Shown here: positions 21,359 to 32,669 of the stretch, piece after piece | Layout: the number at the start of each line of letters is the position of its first letter | Numbering within the stretch: the first letter of the stretch is position 1 | Source of the DNA: Chaetoderma sp. LZ-2023a | Lineage: Eukaryota; Mollusca; Caudofoveata; Chaetodermatida; Chaetodermatidae | Length of the DNA stretch: 64,000 nt | Assembly: GCA_034401795.1 (NCBI GenBank) | Contig: CM067367.1 | Coordinates: forward strand, 28,349,916 to 28,413,915 | Direction: 5' to 3' | The notes under the pieces: model-generated | Told to the model about the DNA's origin: nothing | What the model saw: only the letters and a program-made list of their open reading frames with translations | The model's database searches: none | Program-made: the position numbers and the translations under genes

Positions 21359-21392
21359 CACCCCAGATTAGTTTCAAAATCTCAAAATAGTT
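20976..21392 (-). mobile_element. MITE M1/M1b copy E with (CA)n inside its hairpin
   Basis: The TGACGTCA-bearing half (20990-21070), the ATTTACTATTCAATAAATATT stretch and the left core arm with GCAGCAACAG loop are intact. Then 150 bp of CA/CCCC repeats interrupt the right arm, which resumes as AGATTAGTTTCAAAATC at 21364. Confidence 0.7.
21209..21362 (+). repeat. (CA)n microsatellite with C-rich centre
   Basis: Two CA tracts separated by CCCAAACCCACACCC and a C run. Cys/Val and Thr/His ORFs here are artefacts. Confidence 0.97.
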
Positions 21393-21484
21393 ACATTGAA
21401 ATTGCGATACTGGTATTTCAAGGTTCCAAGTACAGAAATTGATTCTAATATACATATGAAACTAATTAATATTTGGCAATCATG

Positions 21485-21562
21485 CAAGATGTTCAGGGGT
21501 TCCATGGGACCCACTGCCCATACTTTTGGGGTCCCAAAAGGACCCTTATGGGAACCCATGCA
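21485..21562 (-). repeat. Dispersed repeat R8, copy 1
   Basis: The minus strand reads CATAAGGGTCCTTTTGGGAC and CCCCTGAACATCTTGCATGA, matching an element at 39.87-39.99 kb on the plus strand. No function recognised. Confidence 0.6.
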
Positions 21563-23690
21563 ATCTACCATCACATTAACGTATGTTACCTCTCCTCGTC
21601 TCTCCATTATTCGCGTCATATCACCATCTTATCGTATACAACAGATCAGCCCACCCTGCCCCTCATCCAAACTCCAACATCACCATTCAACACCCAACAA
21701 CCATAGCAACGACCTCACTATATATCCAAGCCACTCCTTCCCAGCCCAAACTATTGCACATCACTGTAACTCACCTTTCCTAACCTCACATCAGACCACA
21801 CCATCTCAGCTCTCCCTACCTCATCTCCTTATCCTCTCTCATCTAATCCCATCTCACTTCATCCCATCCCACCACATCCAGCCCACCGTATCTGATCCCA
21901 CTCTATCCCGACACCATATCCTACCTCATCTCATGTTATCCATTCACACCTTATCCACATCATAACTCATCCCATATCATTAAGACCTCAAGACACTTCG
22001 TCTCACCCACATTAACCCCACTCCACCTCACCTCAACCTTTTATACCAGACCATTTCATACCATGCCACCCCATCTCATCACAGCCCATCTCTTTGCATC
22101 TGACCTCATCTCATCCCAACCGTTTCAGCACAGGTCATTATACCACGCAGCATGCCACATGCCACCACCTTATCCCTTCCAATGCCCTCCTATCCCGTCT
22201 CATTCAATTTCTTCTCATCTCATTCCAACTCATTACATCCTATCCTACCTCATCAAGCGAGCTCGTCTCATCTCATCCCATCTCACCTCAATGCCCCTCC
22301 TCATATCACCCACCCACACCTCCTCACCTCACCATCGTCTCTCTCCTCCTATCTTCATCTAAGCTCACCTAACTGGTATGAGTGGGGGAGCTATGTATTA
22401 ATTCTAATTACAACCAGCACAGCCTACCATCACATTACCATATCCTACCTCTCAGTTACTCTTCATTATCCACTTCACATCACCTCATCTCTCCCCCAGC
22501 CACAAGCATCATAAACACGCACCTACCAAGTGTACCACCTCGCCACCCCACCTCCACTTTTCCAACCACATCGCTGCAACTTGCCTTTCGTCATCTCACA
22601 TCAGACCACGTAATTACAGCTCTCCCTACATCGCTTCTTTGATAATCTGAACGAGTCTCATTTCATCTCATCCAATTTCGCTTCGTCCCATCTCAGGTCA
22701 ACGAATCCACCTCACCCCCTCCCACTCTACTCTGTCACCACATCATACAATGTACCTCATCTCATTTCATCCCATCAGACCTGATTAACATCTCCAAACC
22801 CCGGCATTACCAACCAACACCCACCAACAACAACAATTACGCCACCACATCCAAGTCATCCCTTCCCAGCTCCGTCTACTGCACCAGATCACGCTAACTC
22901 ACCATTCTTCACCTCACCTCAGACCATATCATCTCAGCTCCCCTCGGCTCATTCTAGCCTACATCATTCAATCTCACCATATCGTATCTCACTCTATCCC
23001 ATCATCTCATCCACGTCATAACTCATCTCATCTTATGTGGCCTCAAGATAGCCCTTCTCATCCGCATCATCCCACACCAACTAACCTCACTTTTATATTC
23101 CAGCTCCTTTCGTACGAACAATATCGCCCCCATTCCATCTCATTACATCCATTTTCTTTGAATATGACCACATCTCATCCAATCCCATTGCATCTCTTCT
23201 CATCCTACTACATGCCATCCAGCATCATTTTATTCCACAACACACCACCTTATCCCATCCGATTTCCTTCACATCTCATCTCATTACCTTCCATATCTCA
23301 TCCCCACCCATTTCATTCTATATTCCAAATTAGTGTATAAAAATACTAAAACCTACACAAGCGCTCATCTCTACCCAGCTCCTTGCACTGCGTCCCCATC
23401 TTGTCTCTTCCCATCCCACATCAACGCCCCCTCTTCATATCACCCACCCACCCTCTCCTCTTTTCGCCACTGTCTGCCCACTCCAATCTCCTAACCAAAC
23501 GTCCACTCACGGGTTTGTGGGTGACACATATTCTAATCACTCTGTCACAACCTACCATCACATTACTATATTTTACTTCTCCATTTCACTCCATAATCCA
23601 CTTCACATCCACGCATAACATCTCCCACCCCACTACAACAGCAAACCTCCATTCCCACCACCAGCACCAAGAATATAGCATGGGCGGGGA
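21563..23690 (+). repeat. G-poor higher-order repeat of about 1 kb units built from CATCT/CCCAT-type words
   Basis: The plus strand consists mostly of C, T and A with very little G for about 2.1 kb. Landmark sentences recur: CTACCATCACATTA at 21564, 22422 and 23552; TATCACCCACCCAC at about 22304 and 23439; TCACATCAGACCA at about 21788 and 22597. This shows a degenerate higher-order tandem repeat. Many small His/Pro/Ser-rich ORFs overlap it on the plus strand and are artefacts of stop-poor composition. Confidence 0.75.
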
Positions 23691-25078
23691 TAGAGTGGAA
23701 GGTGGGGGGGGGGGGACTTACACCAAACGCACTTATTTTGTTAAATACATTCAATCCGCAATTATAGCAATGTCAATGTATGTCAATTTCATATCAAACA
23801 CACAATTATCATTATGATTAGGCATTGAGTGGACAGGAGCTGGGGTGTGGTGGCAGGGGACAGAGGGTGGATAATGGGAGAATTCCCCGTGTTTTGAAGT
23901 TGATGCAAACCGCATCTCCTAACTCTAGAGTGAATGCGACTTAGTATAAGGAGATATCCATTGCGATATCATCATCGGATCAGGTATTATTGGTTGATGA
24001 GATATGATTTCTGCATTCAATGATGTGCGAAATGCGAACATGATAAATCTATATTTAGGAAATGCCTGCGGAAAGTGTATTTAGCAGTAGGTGTCTTCTA
24101 CTCGTCACAAGCTTTGATTTGATATGCATATTGATAAGGTTAGCGATAAAACCTACAATATTGCATATAATGAAAAATCCATGTTTCTCAAAACGCCCAA
24201 GGGTGACCCTGCAGATTTGCAATTAGTATACACCAGAGCCAGAAAAACAACAATAAAACTTTGCATATACTCCAAAACAAGCTTCAGTAAAAAAAATGCC
24301 CATTTTTCTTCTAGACTAGTACAGGTTGTGGAACAGTCTGGATCTTAGCTCGTAGAGATTTTCTCTAGTTCAGTCTGTGTAGCACACCCATGTAGCTTTG
24401 TCTTGACTACATCTTGGCCAAAGGAACAGAGACTTGTTACGTCTGACGTCAAACTCATGTAATGGACACGGATGGTCAGTAGGCCCTATGCTGCTTTTAT
24501 TACGCTATAATTGTGTGCTTATGTCATCGTCATTTGTTGTTGACTGTAGCCTCCGGCGTGCGTGCTGGTCCGTCGGACGCTCCCATTCTGCGGCACCACA
24601 GGTACGCAGCACGGTGGGCGATACAGCTGGCTAGCTGCGGATCTCGGGGTTGCGGATCCTGTGTTGCGCGCTGCCTGATCATACAGAAACCGGCTTCTAG
24701 AGCCGGTGGAACGTTCTCATTCCAGTGGGGCCGTGCTACCATCGCCGCCAAAGTTTTACCTCACTGTTTTATCCACGTTGTTGGTGTCACCGGTGTGACG
24801 GTTCCACAGCTCCATTTTACGGCCGGGACATAATAACTAAAAATACATACAATAATTATTTATGTAACAGTCAAACAATCGTACTCGTTTGCTGCTACCT
24901 GGAGGAGGTCTAGTACATGGGGCTGGGTTGACGACACATCATCGTGGTCCTCGCCAGAGGTACCTCACAGAGTAGGATCCGTGAGGCATCCCCGCAAAGG
25001 AGGGCCCTAGAGCGGCTACTTAGCTAGTTTAATATAAACCAAATTGACCCCTACGAACATTATTTTGTTGCGAGAGGA
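23691..25078. other. Unrecognised sequence, GC-richer after 24.43 kb
   Basis: A G run sits at 23704-23717. A 74-codon frame (24124-24348) and overlapping frames at 24434-24833 lack recognisable domains. GC content and CG frequency rise between 24.43 and 25.02 kb. No splice-bounded exon could be defended. Confidence 0.35.
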
Positions 25079-25265
25079 AAGTGCCTCGCGCGGGCCTCCG
25101 TCACAGGAAAATGCCTTCAACGCCGAAGCGGAAGAAGAGAGATGGCAAAAAGGGGCACTCTCTTGTGAAAACCAAATTATGTAAACGAGTCAACCTAGTC
25201 AAGATATATGGTTGTTGCGATGCTTCGCTGTTTTGCGTGAAGGATCATTTCTGCAGAATTCAACA
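25079..25265 (+). repeat. Dispersed repeat with basic peptide frame, copy 1
   Basis: Shares CACAGGAAAATGCCTTCAAC plus GCCGAAGCGGAAGAAG-like sequence with 58.64-58.84 kb. One frame encodes KMPSTPKRKKRDGKKGH and stays open for 66 codons to 25281; the other copy keeps KMPSTPK..KR.GKKGH before a stop. The element class is unknown. Confidence 0.5.
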
Positions 25266-25281
25266 CCGCCATCTTATGTAA

Positions 25282-27835
25282 GTTCCAAGATTCTGTGTCA
25301 GTAGTTGCCGCTTTTATTTATGCAGGCGTTCTGCTAATTCCTACCCTATCATTTAGTTGGTGGGTCCAAGTCTAGTTTTAGATGCAATTGGCAATGTAAG
25401 TTAACTACTTTTTAACATATAAGTCTGACGGGCGAGAATGTTCGGCGACCGTGAGGCCACCCTACGGAATATTCCCCTCAGTAGACTTATCATGAGATCA
25501 AAGCTCCAGAATCAGATAATGATTCTGTCACCCTCAGGTCATGACCACACATAACTTCACAAGGACAAATGATGGTACATAAGCGTTTGAAAAGCACTTT
25601 TAAGTTGTACGGTGTGGACAAAGATGCAGCTATCCAACTATAGTGACCTTCCCCCGGAGGGCGTGGTGGGTGCTAAGACCGCACCCAGTCACTGGTAGGG
25701 GTAGATGGAGAGCTGGATCCTTTCCGTCACCAATATGTCGATTACAGATTATTACTGATCCGTATCCGGGGAGCTAACATTTTCCTGTCATTAGGGTTAT
25801 GTAAAATCGTCCAGAGATGCACTGCAGGCCAGTAATTAATTATATATATGTTTTCGCAGGGTTTTCTAACTAACCAGTATCCGAGGATACACCGGGTGGG
25901 GAGTGGGGGGGCGGTGTATCCGGTGATCGTCGCTTTATTTCTAGCCATTCTGGAGCCCCAATAGTTCCAGAGCTAACTCTAAATAACGCGACGGAAGGAG
26001 GTCCAGAGAATTAATAAGCCCGAAGGCTATCCGCCACTCCTGAAAAGAAACTAACACAAAATGTCTCCTACCAAGTAATCGTCCCTACTACTATAAACCT
26101 ATCCTATCGAGCTAGAACAGTCCAGGTTTAGTCGCCCGCATGTCATGTTCGCATAATGAGAATATGAACAGCGACCTCAGTGAATAAATGTATGCTGTGC
26201 GGGGGAACAAGGTGGTGTGGATGTTGTTGCTGTATTGTGTAACCTAGTGATACTGCGGTCCGAGAGTTTTTATAATAAACAAAACAATTTAACATCGCTG
26301 GCTGCTGCCATATCACTAACTTTGTAAAATACAGTAAATAGAAGGTCACTCGACCTTACCGCGCTTATGAGCACGAAAAATAAGAATAATATATACATAA
26401 TGATAAATGCGGTCTCAAATGACCGGGCGATACCTATTAGTCATCAGTACCTGTTACATAAAAGTAATACAATAATAATATAATAAAACAGAGTGCATAT
26501 TAGTTATCTGTACAGAAGAAGTCCCATATTCACGATAGTTGAAGCTTAACACAATTGAAACGCGAGATGGCACGATGCGGAAGTTAGCTGATAGGAAAGT
26601 ACTGCAGGCACACTACGGATACGGGTCATTCTCAGGAAAAGTGAAGACGAACCATCGTGGAGGAACATGACTAGTAGATAGTCAGGTCTACATGAAAAGT
26701 TATTAATTTAACTGAGTGGTCTAAAAGTTCCGTACAGGTGCGGAAGTTGAAAAGTGCCCTCAAGTTCTTGAAGGGCTACGGATGAAGGGTTTATAATGTG
26801 AATGCATTCTGACGTTTCACAAGACGAGATGCATCGAATAGTTCACACGATGCATCAAGCAATGTTCCCATAACATCGGTCGAAAATGTCAAAAGGCTAG
26901 CACATGATGTGCAGATAAATTTCCACCACTGGTTGCGTGGTACGGCGGATCTGGCGAGTCATCACAGAGCACGTCACTCGCCCCATATACTGGATGACGC
27001 GCTACATTGGGGCCAAAAGGCCCATCCACCCGAACGGTCCCTTTGCGGAAGTAGTGGTCTTGGGCTACCTGACTTTAATTTGATTATTGCACCACCCACC
27101 TCCAAAAAATGGCGGTTGTGGTGACCTGTACCATACAGACGACGAATTCTGAAAACTGAATGGCGCCGCAGCAGCTGTCAGTATCTGCTGTAGCAAGCGG
27201 TACTATATCATTTCGTCCTCTCAGACCAGGCACCTCACCATCATCTGACCGCAGGAGAATCTGATTTTTCGACCCCATATATACTGCCTGTGACGTCATA
27301 GAAGGAACGCCACAGCCTATTAGCGAGTGGGCTTCAAAGGCAGGGAAGCTGGTCACGTGACACGCTATAGCACCCACGCTCTGAGAGCATACAGGCGTTA
27401 AGCCTATTGGGGTTCAATATTTTGAAAATAGAATAAGCTGGCTCATTTAGCCATAACTCGGCCAATTATTAACCGATTTTAAAATGGTAAAGGGTTTTGG
27501 AATCCTCGCTTCTTTGTGGTCATGATGGAGACCATGCAATCTAAAATGAGTACGAGTACCAACTCGGTACTGTATGCGACGCTTTTTCTGCCCAACGCTA
27601 AAACAACGTTAAGCAATCTCTGATGCCCGCGCATGTACCTGCGTATCGTCCTACCCAGGGATGTGCTTGGAACGTACCCGGCCCGGCGGTCCCGTACCCA
27701 GACTAGCTGAGAGGGTTCGTACCTGACGGGGCCATCAGCGCTACATGACCAACAACACACTTGTTTTATTTAGCAATCAATTAACACAATAACCCAACAG
27801 ATAGGAAACTACAAATTCTTTATGATGTAAGGAAT
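25282..27835. other. Long unrecognised interval
   Basis: No domain, RNA gene, palindromic MITE or tandem array recognised. Several GC-rich stretches (25650-25700, 26930-27070, 27640-27740) alternate with AT-rich ones. Frames of up to 97 codons (27084-27377 minus; 27479-27760 minus) resemble nothing I know. It could hold an unknown long terminal repeat element. Confidence 0.35.
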
Positions 27836-27837
27836 AT

Positions 27838-27896
27838 TATACTGAATATTTCGAAACTAATTTGACTGGGACCGTTGCCGCCTATGGCACCTACCA

Positions 27897-27897
<1 letters not shown>
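27838..27897 (+). mobile_element. Left arm of shared hairpin core, interrupted by (CA)n
   Basis: CTGAATATTTCGAAACTAAT, then TTGACTGGGACCGTTGCCGC and CTATGGCA, after which the complementary arm is replaced by CA repeats. Confidence 0.6.
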
Positions 27898-27951
<54 letters not shown>

Positions 27952-28041
27952 ACGCACACGCACAGTCACACTCACACTCATACACACTCGCACTCACGCA
28001 CGAACGCACGCACGAACGCACGCACGCACACACACACACAG
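27898..28041 (+). repeat. (CA)n/(ACGC)n microsatellite
   Basis: CA dinucleotides grade into CGCACA, CACTCA and ACGA/ACGC tetranucleotides. Overlapping ORFs are artefacts. Confidence 0.95.
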
Positions 28042-28336
28042 ATTGACGTCACAATCATAACTGACCGAAATACTCTGTCATGAACCTGGAATAGTCTGTC
28101 AAGTTGTACGAATTGTATGTGCTTACTATTTAATAAACATTCTGTGGAATATTTTGAAACGAATTTGTTTGGACGTCGTTTCTGCATCATAGGCAGCAAC
28201 AGCAACAGGGTCAAATTTAGTTGCAAAATATTCAACAGCTTCCCTGTATAATTACCTTGAAATTGGGATTCTCAGAATTCAGGATTTAAAGTATATAAAT
28301 CGATCCCAGCACGCGCAAAGCTTAGCTAAATATGGA
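28042..28336 (-). mobile_element. MITE M1b, copy F
   Basis: Runs from ATTGACGTCACAATCATAAC through TACTATTTAATAAACATTCT, a core hairpin with GTTTCTGCATCATAGGCAGC at its tip (about 28146-28232), to GATCCCAGCACGCGCAAAGC. Confidence 0.7.
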
Positions 28337-28812
28337 GCCATAAATTCTTTGGTATGTACGCTCCAAGGTCATTCAACCTGGCCCACTTTACGGACCCCTG
28401 TACTGTAGAATTCATAGTCAAACAGTAAGAAAAGTCATGTACGTTAAGGTTATTATAAGGGAGGTAAGAGCACACCGCGCACAACAACTTAAAGAACCAG
28501 CTTAGACGAGTTGTGCCCCTTGTATTGCTATATCAGGGTTTTTTCAAGAGATATATTAGCTGGCCTACACACACCAGCACCGCGAACAGTGGCGGCTACA
28601 ATAAATGCATCACGGAACCATGGAAATGGTTAATATAAAGTTTGTTGTTGTGGCTGCAATTTATTTTATTTATACCCAGAACATGTGTACAATGATATAT
28701 GTGCAGCATCTACCTGTGGAGGAAGCATTATACAGATCATTATCAACCGTAAATATCATACAGTTATTATTATTGTTGTTGTCATCGTCGTCATAGATCT
28801 CGTAACCGTCAT
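28337..28812. other. Mostly empty; short hydrophobic frame
   Basis: An ATG-led frame at 28605 encodes MEMVNIKFVVVAAIYFIYTQ, signal-like, followed by a GTAAAT that could be a weak donor. No partner exon is evident, so no gene is called. Confidence 0.2.
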
Positions 28813-28817
28813 CGTCG

Positions 28818-28855
<38 letters not shown>

Positions 28856-28864
28856 GCTGTTGTT

Positions 28865-28907
<43 letters not shown>

Positions 28908-28945
28908 TTGTTGTTGTTGTGTTAATGTTGTTGTTGCTGTTGTTT
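28813..28945 (+). repeat. (TTG)n/(CTG)n trinucleotide tract
   Basis: GTT repeats switching to CTG and back. The poly-Val/Ala frame is an artefact. Confidence 0.95.
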
Positions 28946-29066
28946 TCTTTGGTCTTTAAATTCCTGCAGTATTAACTTGATGATAAATTTACAGAGTTTT
29001 CTTTAGCAATCTTGGTTTATTAGTTGAAAGTAGCTAGTTAGTTTGGTCGCGTATAGAAATATTTAA

Positions 29067-29530
29067 AGGGATGCTAATCTCATCTCAGGTGTTATATTGT
29101 ACCGATAGATCATGGTTTATAGATTCCATATCAATCATGTGCTGTCATATTGTCTTATCTTTATCATAATTATCTGCTATGTAGTATCGCGTAAATGTTG
29201 AACAGTGATCGCCACCATTTTGTATTCTCAAGCAGTCGTGTGTGATGCCATGTAAGTGCCAATATGGCAGCAACGACTTCCAGTCAAATTAGTTTCAAAA
29301 AAAAATTTCAAATATTCAACAGCTTACCTGTATGACTGCTTTTATACCACATTGCCAAACTATAGCAGGCACCTCTATGACTGAGCGCATATACAGAGGC
29401 TGACAAGCTAGGGTTTTTTCTGATTGGTTGAAAAGTAAATCATGACAGCCATCATAGGGTGTAAAATATATCAAGATTTAGCTACCAAAGAGCCTGAATA
29501 GATTTCGTTGTCGGCATGATAAAAAAGCTA
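29067..29530 (+). mobile_element. MITE M2, copy 2
   Basis: Begins GGGATGCTAATCTCATCTC, the M2 terminal repeat, and continues TAGTATCGCGTAAATGTTGA as in the 50.4-kb copy. Only the right arm of the core survives (CCAGTCAAATTAGTTTCAAA at 29280). It then matches the GGTTGAAAAGTAAATCATGA half of copy 1. Confidence 0.7.
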
Positions 29531-29829
29531 AAATGGAAGGGATGGATTATGGATGGCAAATTCTATCACATGAATGGTTAGTATAAGTTAAGGTGAGATT
29601 TCCTATTTTTCTATCATGTTAAAAATAATCACAGATAAATAAATAGCGGTTTTCCTCTCCTATGTCGTTAGCGGCGCTTAGGTAACACTTTCGTTTATCT
29701 CTTGGTATACCTTCCCAGCGTCCCGTTTCAATAGATAAGTAATGGTTTTGACATTTGGAAGCGTGTAAGTGTAATTCTCTGCTAGTCAGTTAAGCTAAGT
29801 AGGTAGCGTTCAGTTTGGTATTTGTTTTT

Positions 29830-30069
29830 TTAACTCTTTAACACTCATATCAGCCAAAAGCGGCCTTCGCAGTGGTCTTGAGAAATGTCCATTTGCAGAC
29901 CAGGAGAAGACTATTTTTGAAAATTTACCACTGGAATGACCGGCTCGGTAACCGAGCCAGTCATTCCAGCGGTAAATTTTCAAAAATAGTCGTCTCTTGG
30001 TCTGCATACGGACATTTTCTTTGAGAAAATTGAAATTTTATTGAATAAATTCTAGGGTTAAAGGGTTAA
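29830..30069. mobile_element. M3 palindromic TTAA MITE, best-preserved copy
   Basis: TTAA at 29830-29833 and 30066-30069, with ends CTCTTTAAC and GGTTAAAGGG. Arms GTCCATTTGCAGACCAGGAG and AATAGTCGTCTCTTGGTCTG flank the perfect central palindrome GGCTCGGTAACCGAGCC (29941-29957) within TGGAATGACC/GTCATTCCA. Confidence 0.8.
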
Positions 30070-30299
30070 TACGAGCGACGAGTGTCTTCTTGTTGTTCTT
30101 AAGATCGTTTTCGGTAACTAGTTCCAATGTTGGGGTCAAAAGATAAAATACAACAGCAACGGCTTATAGCAACATATTTCAGACACATAGTTTTCAAAAT
30201 AGACACATTTGACCTCACAGCAGCCGGATTAATTAATATATCTACAAGGCGGGTATTGGACAAACCTTTCTTTTTAGAAAAAGTATAGTGGTATTCGGG

Positions 30300-30557
30300 T
30301 GGGGTGTGCGATTTTGAGGTGTTTGGTGGGTGGGTGGGTGGCGGTGTAAAATTGATATTTTAGTAATATTGAGGTGTTCCATAAGGTGGTCCCTTGAGCC
30401 AGGTATTATTGCATTCCATTGCCAGTCAGGAATAAGTTGCTTATGACGACGACAACGACGACGACGACGGCGCAGCAGCAGCGGCGGTGACAACGGCGAC
30501 GACGACAATGGCTGCTGCTGCTGCTGCTGCGGCTGCTGCTGCTGCTGCGGCTGATGA

Positions 30558-30591
<34 letters not shown>

Positions 30592-30605
30592 GGTGGTGGT
30601 GGTGT
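30300..30605 (+). repeat. (GGGT)n and triplet repeats (GAC, GCT, GAT, GGT)
   Basis: Short GGGT tract at 30318-30345, then ACG, GCA, GCT, GATG and GGT triplets from 30440. His- and Ser-rich minus-strand ORFs are artefacts. Confidence 0.9.
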
Positions 30606-30799
30606 AGTGTTTTGAAAATATTCTGCAGTTGCAACGAGTCTCTCGTTCTTGGTTATTGTTTATTGTCCTTAGCTTCCTCATATTCTACTTGGTCGTCATC
30701 GATGTATCCAGTTCTATTTAGGTGACTACGTATAACATATTTAATATGTGTGTGCAGCGACACTCTCTACACGCTTTATAGGTGTTGCCGCAATGTGCC

Positions 30800-31166
30800 A
30801 ATGGACCTTTCCAGTTTATCCATCAATCATATGACGTCTTAATCAGCTACGTGACGTGTATGATGATGTCATAATCAATGTGGTCATGAATGGCATAATT
30901 GATGACGGACTATGCGTTGCTGTACGAATTGTATGTCTTTACTATTTAATAAACATGCTGTTGAATATTACCAAACTAATTTGACTGCATAGGTAGCAAT
31001 ATCACTCAGTTAAATTAGTTTCAAAATATTCAACAGCTTACCTGTATAGTTTTCTGGAAATTGATAATCAAGGAGTTGAGGGATCGATTGATTACAACAT
31101 GGTCAAAGCATGGGTGGAGCTTAGCTAGAGATGGGCGGGGCATAGCTAAAACTGTATTCATCCATT
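30800..31166 (-). mobile_element. MITE M1, copy G
   Basis: Complete from GGACCTTTCCAGTTTATCC to GGCATAGCTAAAACTG. The core hairpin at 30957-31036 has a collapsed loop. Contains TATGACGTC and TGACGTG motifs. Confidence 0.88.
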
Positions 31167-31299
31167 CCACTGATGTGTGTAACGTGACGATTTCCTGATT
31201 TACACAATATATAACCAAGCTTTAGCATCAGATTTCTTAAAACTACGTAAAGATAGAGTAAGGTATTAACTAGTTCACTAATGCATTTTAATCAGCTTT

Positions 31300-31701
31300 A
31301 ATTAACCTTTCCAGTTTTCGCTATTCCCCGCCCATCTCTGGCTAAGCTCCACCCACACCTCGTCCGTGTTGGGATCGATCAATTACTGAACTCCCTGACT
31401 ATCGATTTCCAGAAAACTATACAGATAGGCTATCGAATATGTTGGAACTAATCTAACTGGGAGCTGTTGCTGCCTATGGCAGCAACAGCGCCCAGTCAAA
31501 TTAGTTTCAAAATATTCAACAGCATGTTTATTATATGGTAAAGACATACAATCCGTACAACGTGTCGGACTATTAAGAGTTAAATGGGCCAAATAGAATT
31601 ATTTATGACGTAATGATTATTACACGCCGCTTGGCTGATTATGACGTCATATGACGTCATATGACGTCATATGATCGATGGTAAACTTGGAAAGGTGAAT
31701 T
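31300..31701 (+). mobile_element. MITE M1, copy H with triple CRE
   Basis: Full length. The core hairpin (31427-31522) still pairs through GCTGTTGCTGCC TATG GCAGCAACAGC. At the right end TATGACGTCA is repeated three times in tandem (31641-31673), a local 10-bp expansion. Confidence 0.9.
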
Positions 31702-32222
31702 AGATATACAACAATGCATAACTCAAATGTCTGCCTACTGCATGCGACCAGACAATAATATCAATAGACAACATAAATCTAGACCTGTTGACTATTTTTA
31801 AAACAATGTGATTGAAAGATATTGGCGATTTAGCCACCAACAGCTTTCAGACAAATTGTTTTAAAACTATTCAGCATATCCATTCTTGAGGATTTTTCTA
31901 ATCTACACCATAATGATGATGAAAATGTTGCAGTTTTGTCCGGGAGTTTCGCAAAAAAAAAATGCTTTTGAGGCTGACGGACCTGACCGCTGCTTTCCAC
32001 GACAGCTAGAATTGTTAAATCACACAAGGGAGGTTAATCTGACTACAACTCATATAAAATAATAACATTATAGAAGTTATCTACTCTTAATGTTCTGTAA
32101 ATATTTCCGCTGGCTATGCGCATTGATAATCCGGTTAAGAAAACCGTTTCTCGTTGCTGCTGAAAGAAAAATAACTCAACGCATATGCCTACAGGCGGTG
32201 CTGTAAATTAACAACGGTTCCC
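31702..32222. other. Decayed shared-core hairpin at 31783-31880
   Basis: GTTGACTATTTTTAAAACAA ... GGCGATTTAGCCACCAACAG ... ACAAATTGTTTTAAAACTAT is an old divergent core palindrome. The remainder is unrecognised. Confidence 0.4.
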
Positions 32223-32224
32223 GC

Positions 32225-32425
32225 GGAAGCCGACCAAAACCGGACTCTGCAGTGGTCTTGATGAAGGTCTATTTGCAGGCCAAGAGACAATTATTTTTGA
32301 AAATTTACCACTGGAATGACTGGCTCGATAATAGTAAATTATCAAAAGAATCGTATTCTCTTGTCCTGTAAATGGGCATTCAATAAGTAAATATTTTAAT
32401 TTTCTTAGCCAAATTTTGGAATTAA
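32225..32425. mobile_element. M3 palindromic MITE, copy with lost centre
   Basis: CAGTGGTCTTGATGAAGGTC, CAAGAGACAATTATTTTTGA and CACTGGAATGACTGGCTCGA match the M3 left arm. The right arm is shortened. Confidence 0.65.
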
Positions 32426-32429
32426 AGGT

Positions 32430-32627
32430 GCATATTCACAGCAGACGGATTGAAAATAAAATGGTTAAAATTGTATATTTTTAGAGGCGTAAATCACGTG
32501 TCTAGATATAATGAAACGAAATAAATCTTAAGATATGATGACTTCATTCCATATAAATTAATATACTTTTTAGACACGAGTCCCTAATTCAAATTCACAA
32601 CAAAAAAATAATATTAATTTAGGCATT
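32430..32627. mobile_element. Palindromic MITE M5, copy 2
   Basis: Shares GAAATAAATCTTAAGATATG, TTCATTCCATATAAATTAAT and AGTCCCTAATTCAAATTCAC with 9.1 and 33.2 kb copies. Confidence 0.55.
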
Positions 32628-32669
32628 ATGCAAGAGATCAGAATGGTTAATTCTCCATTTTGTTTTCAG

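Noticed and set aside
28605-28750. Possible signal-peptide first exon (MEMVNIKFVVVAA...)
   Set aside because: The donor is weak and no compatible downstream exon was found; kept only as a note in the interval entry.
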